Positions 1 to 4,817 of a DNA stretch of 5,663 nt are shown here, in pieces; the stretch's first letter is position 1; each line of letters begins with the position of its first letter. The stretch lies in NCBI GenBank assembly GCA_934255435.1, contig CAKQNZ010000131.1:1-5663 (forward strand). Reading direction: 5' to 3'. The DNA is from an uncultured Clostridia bacterium (GTDB lineage: Bacteria > Bacillota > Clostridia > Peptostreptococcales > Anaerovoracaceae). The notes below the pieces were generated by a model. It saw only the letters and a program-made list of their open reading frames with translations, did no database searches and was not told the origin of the DNA. Both the position numbers and the translations under genes were made by a program.

Positions 1-95
1 AAGGCAACGCTCACTGCGTTCGCTCCTACGGCTTCGCCTGCGCTGTCCGTTCTGTCTGGCGAATCACCTTGAGGTTCTTCGGACAGAAAGGCAAC
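1..95. repeat. GC-rich structured intergenic element, possible dispersed repeat, cut by window start
   Basis: This stretch is about 58% G+C by direct count, while the DNA after it is AT-rich. It is dense in inverted repeats: AACGC (6-10)/GCGTT (16-20), GGC (30-32)/GCC (36-38), and a larger interrupted hairpin made of TTCTGTC (50-56), CGAA (60-63) and ACCT (66-69) pairing with AGGT (72-75), TTCG (78-81) and GACAGAA (82-88). Its first 8 bases, AAGGCAAC, recur at 88-95, so the window may begin inside a tandem or boundary-repeated unit of about 87 bp. No start codon with a ribosome site opens a gene here; frame 1 is open from the edge to a TGA at 70-72, so the tail of an upstream gene cannot be wholly excluded. 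Similar GC-rich, multi-hairpin intergenic repeats are common in Clostridia; membership of a named family is inference. Confidence 0.45.
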
Positions 96-197
96 AAAGC
101 ACATCAAAGCTTTTCGGTTAGAATGATCTGTGAAGTGCTTTGATAAAAGATATGATTGCAGCAGCGATGTCATATCTGGCCATATGCTAACGCCAGG
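95..197. other. Inverted-repeat-rich DNA upstream of the DUF975 promoter
   Basis: No gene is visible. Three inverted repeats follow one another: CAAAGCAC (95-102)/GTGCTTTG (135-142), AGATATGA (148-155)/TCATATCT (170-177) and CTGGC (176-180)/GCCAG (192-196). The last two share bases 176-177, so both cannot form completely at once. None is followed by a T-run, so none is a convincing intrinsic terminator. They could be part of a larger element that begins with the GC-rich repeat, or binding sites upstream of the promoter; neither is shown. Confidence 0.3.
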
Positions 198-227
198 TTG
201 ACAATAACGGCATTGTTATAGTATCAT
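198..227 (+). promoter_or_regulatory. Sigma-A-type promoter for the DUF975 gene
   Basis: A consensus -35 box, TTGACA (198-203), is followed after 18 bp by TATCAT (222-227), one mismatch from the consensus -10. Transcription would begin around 233-236, giving a 5' leader of about 35 nt before the chosen start at 271. A perfect TATAAT lies at 227-232, but it is 23 bp from the -35 box, too far for that pairing. Confidence 0.6.
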
Positions 228-245
228 ATAATGTATATATGATAC
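221..245. promoter_or_regulatory. Perfect 10+10 bp dyad, probable repressor operator
   Basis: GTATCATATA (221-230) and TATATGATAC (236-245) are exact reverse complements separated by 5 bases. The dyad covers the -10 box and the likely transcription start of the DUF975 gene. Only its downstream half would be transcribed, so it cannot act as an RNA hairpin from this promoter and is better read as a protein-binding site. A dimeric repressor bound here would block RNA polymerase. The regulator is not encoded in the window and its family cannot be told from the site. Confidence 0.55.
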
Positions 246-257
246 AAAAAGCAAGAA

Positions 258-263
258 AAGAGG
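258..263 (+). promoter_or_regulatory. Shine-Dalgarno site that decides the DUF975 start
   Basis: AAGAGG ends one base before an ATG at 265 and seven bases before the in-frame ATG at 271. One base is too little for ribosome binding and seven is typical, so 271 is the likely start. Confidence 0.7.
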
Positions 264-270
264 TATGATA

Positions 271-1131
271 ATGAAACCGAATATAATAATAACGGACCCC
301 AGCAGGAACCTGAGAGCCCTTGGGCGTAATGCACTGAGCAGTAAATGGACTCTGGCAGTGATTACTACTATAGTATATTTGATATGCCTGAATGTTCCTC
401 CGGTGATACTCAATGCTGTTTTCGGAGTGAACATAGCAGATCTTTATGGCAATGATATCATGTACAGCATGAGATCAGATACATACAATGCGATATACAG
501 CAGTATGCCTGAATATTCCGTTCTGGCAGGTCTGTACACTATTGTTGTGACAGGTGCTTTCACTCTTGGAATAACGCTTTTCTTTCTGGCTATGTTCAGA
601 AAGCAGAAAGTCAACACAGGGGATCTGTTCCTTGGCTTCGAAAAATTCGGCAAGGCGCTGGGACTGATGCTGTTCCAGTCACTGTTCGTTTTTCTCTGGT
701 CACTCCTTCTGATAGTGCCGGGAATAATCGCATCGATAAGGTACAGCCAGGCATTTTTCATACTGGCGGATGACCCGTCAAAGGGAATAAGGCAGTGTAT
801 GGATGAAAGCAAGGCCATGATGAATGGAAATAAGATGAAATACTTCTGTATGAACTTTTCTTTCATAGGCTGGCTGATACTGTCGGTTCTGCCGGCATCG
901 GTGCTGAGCGGTATTGCTTCATCTGCAGGTTTAACAGGAGTTGCGGCTGAGATCATATCTATAATAGGTGCATTGTTTATGGCGCCGGTATCAGCATATA
1001 TATATTCCACACGCTCAGGTTTTTATGAGATACTTGCAGGACATCTTATTAAGGAGACACAGCCGGCGCCTGTTACACGTGAGGCATTGCAGGCTGCAGC
1101 ACTTCATGATGAGCATAGAGATGATATGTGA
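271..1131 (+). CDS. DUF975 family integral membrane protein
   Basis: The product is 286 residues from the ATG at 271 (288 from the in-frame ATG at 265, which lies too close to the Shine-Dalgarno site). It has about five hydrophobic segments, roughly at residues 27-51, 85-109, 128-153, 192-214 and 221-246, so it is a polytopic cytoplasmic-membrane protein without a cleavable signal peptide. The family call rests on a segment at 149-166, VPGIIASIRYSQAFFILA, followed by a DESKAMMNGNK stretch and FSFIGW (196-201); this order of proline-glycine kink, YS, a Ser-Met-Met-Gly-Lys helix and SFIGW is the DUF975 pattern. An Arg/Lys-rich N-terminus (RNLRALGRNALSSKW) precedes the first membrane segment, also usual in the family. 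The tail after residue 260 is polar and probably cytoplasmic. The biochemical role of DUF975 proteins is not established. The gene is monocistronic here, with its own promoter and dyad upstream and a terminator about 100 bp downstream. Confidence 0.85.
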   Translation: MKPNIIITDPSRNLRALGRNALSSKWTLAVITTIVYLICLNVPPVILNAVFGVNIADLYGNDIMYSMRSDTYNAIYSSMPEYSVLAGLYTIVVTGAFTLGITLFFLAMFRKQKVNTGDLFLGFEKFGKALGLMLFQSLFVFLWSLLLIVPGIIASIRYSQAFFILADDPSKGIRQCMDESKAMMNGNKMKYFCMNFSFIGWLILSVLPASVLSGIASSAGLTGVAAEIISIIGALFMAPVSAYIYSTRSGFYEILAGHLIKETQPAPVTREALQAAALHDEHRDDM

Positions 1132-1387
1132 TCCGGCTTGGAGTTTCGTGTTTATTTGACGGATACGGTTTCAGCAGGCAGCCTGTGTTGATCGTATATA
1201 GATATGAGAACTATTTCAGGATAATACAGGACTAAAAAGCAGATGTATGATATATTTTTCAACATCTGCTTTTTCAATAACATAGATAATTTATGCACAG
1301 AACAGAAATCTTTCTATCATTTCGCGGATCTCTGACTTTCGGATGGAATGGATCTCAACAGTATGCTTTTGTATGACGAATCAACTG
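1132..1387. other. 256-bp convergent intergenic region without a gene
   Basis: This separates the stop of the DUF975 gene from the stop of the CoA-transferase gene on the opposite strand. Its one clear feature is the terminator at 1234-1274. A 7-bp direct repeat, GGATCTC, occurs at 1326-1332 and 1350-1356. No reading frame with a plausible ribosome site is visible on either strand. Confidence 0.6.
1234..1274. terminator. Bidirectional intrinsic terminator
   Basis: AAAAAGCAGATGT (1234-1246) and ACATCTGCTTTTT (1262-1274) are perfect 13-bp complementary arms around a 15-nt loop. On the plus strand the right arm ends in five T after a GC-containing stem, which suits termination of the DUF975 transcript. 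The A-run at 1234-1238 gives the same T-run on the minus strand, so the element can also end the hydratase/CoA-transferase transcript, whose last stop codon is about 115 nt upstream of it on that strand. Confidence 0.85.
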
Positions 1388-2959
1388 CTATAATGTCAGT
1401 CCCATCTTTTCAGGCAGGAAAAGCTTGTTATCCATCGGCCTGAGATTATCAGATATTGCAGGTCTGAATTCCATGTGATCCAGTATATCCTTTTCTATAT
1501 TGATACCAGGTGCAATTTCAATGAGCGTAAGGCCATGATCAGTGAGCTTGAAGACTGCACGTTCAGTGATATAGAATACACGCTGAGAACCTTTTTCAAG
1601 GGAATATTCGCCGGAGAAGGTTATATGTTCGACTTCTTTTTTGAATTTCGTGTAGTTGCCGTCGCTTATGATATCAATCCTGCCGTCTCTGACAGCTATA
1701 TTTTTTTTGCCGGCGGTGAATGTACCGAGGAAACACAGTGTCTTGGCACCCTGGGTTATATTGATGAAGCCTCCTGGACCTGTGACTTTGCCTGCGAATT
1801 TGGATACGTTGACATTGCCGTACATATCTATTTCAGCAGCGCCGAGGCAGGCGAAGTCTATACCTCCACCATCGTAGAAATCGAATATATCAGGCTGTTT
1901 GATTATCGCTACAGGGTTGTAGGCAGCACCTGTGGCGATGCCAGGTGCAGGAACGCCGCCGGTGACGCCTGATTCGATGCTGGATGATATCTGTTCGATG
2001 ACGTCTTCTTCGTTAAGCACTTCAGAAACGTTCATTGGGATACCTATGCCGAGGTTCATGAAATCTCCGGCTCTTAGCTCCATGCAGGCCCTGCGGCATA
2101 TAACTTTTGTCGTATCGAGCGGTAGCGGTTTGATGTCTCCGAAAGGTATTTTCTCATCGCCGCACCATGAAGGCACGAAGTCCTGATCAGGTATGAAGTG
2201 CTGACCAGTGTTGCCCGGAGTACCCTCTATGACATAGTCAACGAGAGTGGATGGTACAGTGACCATCTGTGGATGGATCTCTCCGTGTCCGACTATCCTG
2301 TCTACTTGGACCATTACTATGCCTCCGGAGTTTCTGGCTGCTGCCGCCATTTCGAACTGTTCAATGTGTATGGCTTCCTTTTCTATGGATATATTGCCGT
2401 CTCTGTCGGCGATGCTTCCCTTGATTATAGCTACATCTATCGGGAACGCCGGATAAAAAAGGTATTCTTTACCGGAAAGTTCGAGTAGTTCAACGATATC
2501 TTCATTGCTGTTTTTTGCTGCATCGTTGATCTTGCCGCCGTCAACACGTGGATCTACGAATGTTTTAGTCCCGACTGTAGTGATGACTCCTGGTTTATGG
2601 GAGGCAATAGCACGCATCATATGTGAAAGAACTCCCTGAGGCATCATGAATGTAGGAAATTCATTATCCGTGATGAGAGGGTAGAGCTTAGGCGCCAGGC
2701 TGAGGTTGCTGCACAGGAAACGGCGCATGAGCCCCTTGTGGGCAAAGTGATTGATACCCCGCCTGCTGCCATCACCGCCAAGTCCTGCTACATTGACAAC
2801 AGACAGGTCGCAGGGGTGTCCGCCTTCTATAAAACGGTTTTCGATCTCGCCAAGTATGTCGTCGGCCAGACAGAAACCTATGAATCCGTCTATTGCTACA
2901 GTTGAGTTATCCTTTATGAGAGCGGCAGCTTCTCTGGCGCTTATGAATTCTGCTGACAT
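1388..2959 (-). CDS. Acyl-CoA:acetate CoA-transferase (YdiF / propionate CoA-transferase type)
   Basis: The product is a 523-residue cytoplasmic class I CoA-transferase that moves CoA between a short-chain acyl-CoA and an acid, usually acetate, through a glutamyl-CoA thioester. Both halves are fused in one chain, as in E. coli YdiF and Clostridium propionicum Pct, and the length is normal for that group. Visible motifs are the N-terminal IDGFIGF (23-29), the active-site strand SSIESG with predicted catalytic Glu329, GGVPAPG (334-340), and the GPGGF loop (394-398). No frameshift is seen. The start at 2957-2959 follows AAAGGA (2970-2975) with about 10 nt spacing. It lies 138 nt downstream of the enoyl-CoA hydratase on the same strand, with no convincing promoter between, so the two are probably co-transcribed. 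Substrate preference (propionyl-, butyryl-, lactyl- or acetoacetyl-CoA) cannot be read from sequence. Degradative acetoacetate use and fermentative butyrate or propionate release are both possible, so I give no gene symbol. Confidence 0.9.
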   Translation of the reverse strand: MSAEFISAREAAALIKDNSTVAIDGFIGFCLADDILGEIENRFIEGGHPCDLSVVNVAGLGGDGSRRGINHFAHKGLMRRFLCSNLSLAPKLYPLITDNEFPTFMMPQGVLSHMMRAIASHKPGVITTVGTKTFVDPRVDGGKINDAAKNSNEDIVELLELSGKEYLFYPAFPIDVAIIKGSIADRDGNISIEKEAIHIEQFEMAAAARNSGGIVMVQVDRIVGHGEIHPQMVTVPSTLVDYVIEGTPGNTGQHFIPDQDFVPSWCGDEKIPFGDIKPLPLDTTKVICRRACMELRAGDFMNLGIGIPMNVSEVLNEEDVIEQISSSIESGVTGGVPAPGIATGAAYNPVAIIKQPDIFDFYDGGGIDFACLGAAEIDMYGNVNVSKFAGKVTGPGGFINITQGAKTLCFLGTFTAGKKNIAVRDGRIDIISDGNYTKFKKEVEHITFSGEYSLEKGSQRVFYITERAVFKLTDHGLTLIEIAPGINIEKDILDHMEFRPAISDNLRPMDNKLFLPEKMGLTL

Positions 2960-3097
2960 AGTTAAAGTTTCCTTTCATTATGGGATGATTTTGCCTGCGG
3001 ATGTTTATTACAACAACAGCGCGACCTGAAAAAGTCAGATCACGCTGTGGATATCACGCTGCAGCAGCAGTAATAATATCAACTGCCACAGAGAATC
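2960..3097 (-). other. 138-nt intercistronic spacer of the hydratase/CoA-transferase unit
   Basis: The spacer is long for an operon but has no convincing minus-strand promoter: TTG-containing boxes are present, but none lies 16-18 bp from a good -10. It carries the hairpin at 3016-3048, a 9-bp direct repeat, ATCACGCTG at 3039-3047 and 3053-3061, and the inverted pair CTGTGG (3045-3050)/CCACAG (3086-3091). These allow alternative folds of the spacer RNA. The CoA-transferase ribosome site lies at 2970-2975. Confidence 0.5.
3016..3048 (-). promoter_or_regulatory. Intercistronic RNA hairpin, possible attenuator or processing site
   Basis: In the minus-strand transcript, ACAGCGTGATCTGA pairs with TCAGGTCGCGCTGT over 14 positions, two of them G-U, around a 5-nt loop. 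In a plus-strand transcript those two positions would be C-A mismatches, so the structure favours the minus-strand RNA. After the stem comes a broken T-tract (TTGTTGTAAT), weaker than a normal terminator, which suggests partial termination or an RNase-resistant 3' end for the hydratase message. That role is inference. Confidence 0.5.
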
Positions 3098-3874
3098 TTA
3101 TTTGTTTTTGAATGTAGCAGGTCTTTTTTCGAGGAATGCTGCCATACCTTCTTCTTTGTCCTGTGATGCAAACGGACCTGTGAACGCCTCTACCTCAAGA
3201 GCCGATGCTGCAGGCATATCCAGACCGTAGCCGTTGTTTACAGCCAGCTTTGCAGATGCGATAGCGAGAGGAGCTTTTGCCATGATAGTCTTTGCAAGTT
3301 TCTCACACTCGGATATAAGTTCTTCAGGAGCTACTACTTTCTCTACGAGACCGATCCTGTGAGCTTCCTGAGCGTTGATCATTTCTGCAGTCATGATCAT
3401 GTATTTTGCCATTCCTTTGCCTACGAGACGAGGAAGTCTCTGTGTGCCGCCAAATCCGGGGATGATGCCGAGATTGACCTCAGGCTGTCCGAATTTAGCT
3501 TTTTCTGAAGCGATCCTGATATCGCATGCCATCGAAAGCTCGCAGCCTCCGCCGAGAGCAAAACCGTTGACTGCAGCGATCACAGGCTTGTCTATGGATT
3601 CGATCAGGTTCATTACTGAATGACCTTTCTTGATCATAGCTCTGCCGGCAACTGCATCAAGCTGTTTCATCTGAGCGATATCTGCACCAGCAACGAATGC
3701 TTTTCCTTCGCCTGTAACGATGGCTGATTTTGCTTCGTCATCGCTGGCAAACTGTGTGAAAGCGGTAAAAAGCTCGTCAAGGACCTGTGTGTTGAGTGCG
3801 TTCATTGCCTCGGGTCTGTTTATCGTGATATACGCAATACCGTCTTTTACTTCATATTTAATAGTTTCAAACAT
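3098..3874 (-). CDS. crt: Short-chain enoyl-CoA hydratase (crotonase)
   Basis: The 258-residue product matches the usual length of a single-domain crotonase, which hydrates crotonyl-CoA to 3-hydroxybutyryl-CoA reversibly in the cytoplasm. The oxyanion-hole segment AFVAGADI is at 59-66. GFALGGGCELSMACD (104-118) carries predicted catalytic Glu112, and FGQPEVNLGIIPGFGGTQRL (128-147) carries predicted Glu132. The 20-residue spacing matches that of Glu144 and Glu164 in rat mitochondrial enoyl-CoA hydratase, and both acids are kept, which favours true hydratase activity over isomerase-only or dehalogenase relatives. The start at 3872-3874 is preceded by AAAGGA about 10 nt upstream, the same arrangement as in the CoA-transferase, and by a good promoter. 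It is the first gene of a two-gene unit. In classic clostridial clusters crt sits beside hbd, thl, bcd and etf; none is here, so the symbol rests on protein similarity, not synteny. A role in another beta-oxidation-like or amino-acid route is possible. Confidence 0.92.
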   Translation of the reverse strand: MFETIKYEVKDGIAYITINRPEAMNALNTQVLDELFTAFTQFASDDEAKSAIVTGEGKAFVAGADIAQMKQLDAVAGRAMIKKGHSVMNLIESIDKPVIAAVNGFALGGGCELSMACDIRIASEKAKFGQPEVNLGIIPGFGGTQRLPRLVGKGMAKYMIMTAEMINAQEAHRIGLVEKVVAPEELISECEKLAKTIMAKAPLAIASAKLAVNNGYGLDMPAASALEVEAFTGPFASQDKEEGMAAFLEKRPATFKNK

Positions 3875-3922
3875 CTGAGTATTATCCTTTCTTGTTTGTG
3901 TATCATTAATGTCTCTTATAAT

Positions 3923-3951
3923 ATTATATCATTCAGTTAAATCTGTTACAA
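3923..3951 (-). promoter_or_regulatory. Extended -10 promoter for the hydratase/CoA-transferase unit
   Basis: Read on the minus strand, TTGTAA (3951-3946, four of six matches to the -35 consensus) is followed after 17 bp by a perfect TATAAT (3928-3923), directly preceded by TGA, giving the extended TGnTATAAT form. Transcription would start near 3916, leaving a leader of about 42 nt to the ATG at 3874. A perfect 12-bp palindrome, TATAATATTATA (3917-3928), spans the -10 box and the start point. Confidence 0.7.
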
Positions 3952-4005
3952 CATTTCAATAAACAAAAACCTTCATATTATCAAACTATATTATAGATAA
4001 ATCCT

Positions 4006-4095
4006 ATGAAAAATAGTACAATAAGAAGAAAAGGATTTTTCCTTGATAAACCAGGAAAGGAACAGCCTATAGCATATGCTGCACAGGTGATTTGA
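4006..4095 (+). CDS. Possible 29-residue leader peptide or small protein before the ABC exporter
   Basis: An ATG at 4006 opens a 29-codon frame that ends in TGA at 4093-4095, one base before the ATPase ATG (TGAtATG). The product would start MKNSTIRRKGFFLDKPGKEQ: basic at the N-terminus, with no membrane segment and no family I recognise. An in-frame TAG at 3994-3996 shows it is not the tail of a longer upstream frame. The ATPase ribosome site (4085-4090) lies inside it, an arrangement that would allow translational coupling. Against it, no clear Shine-Dalgarno sequence precedes 4006, and an open frame of this length is common by chance. Confidence 0.25.
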   Translation: MKNSTIRRKGFFLDKPGKEQPIAYAAQVI

Positions 4096-4096
4096 T

Positions 4097-4798
4097 ATGG
4101 CTTTTGTTGAATTCAAAAATGTAAGCAAGATATACCGCACAGGGGATGTAGAGGTAAAAGCTCTGTCGGATGTGGATTTTGAGATAGAAAAGGGAGAGAT
4201 ATGTGTGGTCGTAGGGCAATCGGGAGCAGGAAAGACTACGCTGCTGAATATCCTTGGCGGTATGGATACTCTTTCCGGCGGCAGTGTCATACTTGACGGC
4301 AGGGATATCTCGTCATTGAACGAAAAACAGCTGGCCGCATACAGACGTTTCGATATAGGTTTCGTTTTCCAGTTCTACAACCTGATACCAAATCTGACAG
4401 CACTTGAAAATGTGGAGATCGCATCACAGCTTTCAAAGGAGCCCCTTGATAACGACGAGGTGATGGAAGATGTGGGGCTTGGAGACAGGAAAGACAATTT
4501 TCCTGCACAGCTGTCCGGAGGAGAACAGCAGCGTGTTGCAATAGCAAGAGCTTTGGCAAAGAATCCAAAGCTTCTGCTCTGCGATGAACCGACAGGTGCA
4601 CTGGACTATGAGACAGGCAAGGCTATCCTGAAGCTGCTCCAGGACACCTGCCACAGGACCGGCATGACTGTAGTGATAATAACTCATAATTCAGCGCTCA
4701 CTGCTATGGCAGACAGAGTGGTGAGGATAAAGAACGGTGCTGTAGCGTCCGTAACGATGAATGAAGAAACAGTACCTGTAGAGCAGATCGAATGGTAA
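4097..4798 (+). CDS. ABC exporter ATP-binding protein (LolD/MacB type)
   Basis: The 233-residue product is a complete ABC ATPase that would sit on the cytoplasmic side of the membrane and power the permease encoded next to it. In order it has Walker [10 protein letters not shown] (40-48), Q-loop Gln92 in [18 protein letters not shown] (89-106), signature [15 protein letters not shown] (139-153), Walker [13 protein letters not shown] (159-170) with catalytic Glu164 and the D-loop, and the switch His197. All ATPase motifs are intact. The [12 protein letters not shown] stretch and the GALD D-loop are typical of the LolD/MacB/FtsE-like group that partners FtsX-type permeases. Walker A is slightly unusual in having Gln at its second position, where Pro is common. 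The start at 4097 follows AGGTGA (4085-4090) by six bases. The permease start lies 19 nt past the stop, so the two are an operon. Substrate is unknown; relatives export peptides, antibiotics or lipids, or act as mechanotransmitters. Confidence 0.93.
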   Translation: MAFVEFKNVSKIYRTGDVEVKALSDVDFEIEKGEICVVVGQSGAGKTTLLNILGGMDTLSGGSVILDGRDISSLNEKQLAAYRRFDIGFVFQFYNLIPNLTALENVEIASQLSKEPLDNDEVMEDVGLGDRKDNFPAQLSGGEQQRVAIARALAKNPKLLLCDEPTGALDYETGKAILKLLQDTCHRTGMTVVIITHNSALTAMADRVVRIKNGAVASVTMNEETVPVEQIEW

Positions 4799-4817
4799 TG
4801 CAGAAACGGAGCTTGTT

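Larger units (their letters stand above)
3875..4096. other. 222-bp divergent intergenic region between hydratase and ABC exporter
   Basis: It holds the minus-strand hydratase promoter and leader on its left and, on its right, a 29-codon plus-strand ORF (4006-4095). Small symmetric sequences occur at 4031-4044 (AAGGA/TCCTT around TTTT) and 4071-4080 (AGCATATGCT, a perfect palindrome). No plus-strand promoter with both boxes at good spacing is visible for the exporter genes. TATTAT at 3989-3994 lacks a -35 box, and TTGATA at 4043-4048 lacks a good -10. Confidence 0.5.

Noticed and set aside
227..232. Perfect TATAAT as the -10 box of the DUF975 promoter
   Set aside because: It is 23 bp from TTGACA, and no other -35 box lies at 16-18 bp; TATCAT at 222-227 gives an acceptable 18-bp spacer.
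444..1010. 188-codon open frame on the minus strand
   Set aside because: It lies wholly antisense to the DUF975 gene, whose family motifs are clear, and its product shows no recognisable domain.
968..1159. 63-codon plus-strand frame across the end of the DUF975 gene
   Set aside because: It overlaps most of the DUF975 C-terminus in another frame, has no ribosome site, and its product resembles nothing known.
1475..1972. 165-codon open frame on the plus strand
   Set aside because: It is antisense to the CoA-transferase, which carries all class I motifs; the frame is a by-product of that gene's codon use, as are the smaller plus-strand frames between 1656 and 3029.
3059..3070. GCAGCAGCAG run as a possible microsatellite or CRISPR-like repeat
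   Set aside because: It has only about three triplet units and no spacer-repeat periodicity; no CRISPR array, tRNA or rRNA signature was seen in the window.
3375..3623. 82-codon open frame on the plus strand
   Set aside because: It is antisense to the conserved core of the crotonase and has no independent support.
4043..4073. TTGATA with TATAGC as a promoter for the ABC operon
   Set aside because: The spacer is 19 bp and the -10 match is poor, so it is not strong enough to call.
4287..4687. Two overlapping minus-strand open frames inside the ATPase gene
   Set aside because: Both are antisense shadows of a complete ABC ATPase and have no family resemblance. Minus-strand frames at 3991-4290, 4691-4975, 4994-5176 and 5408-5596 were dropped for the same reason.
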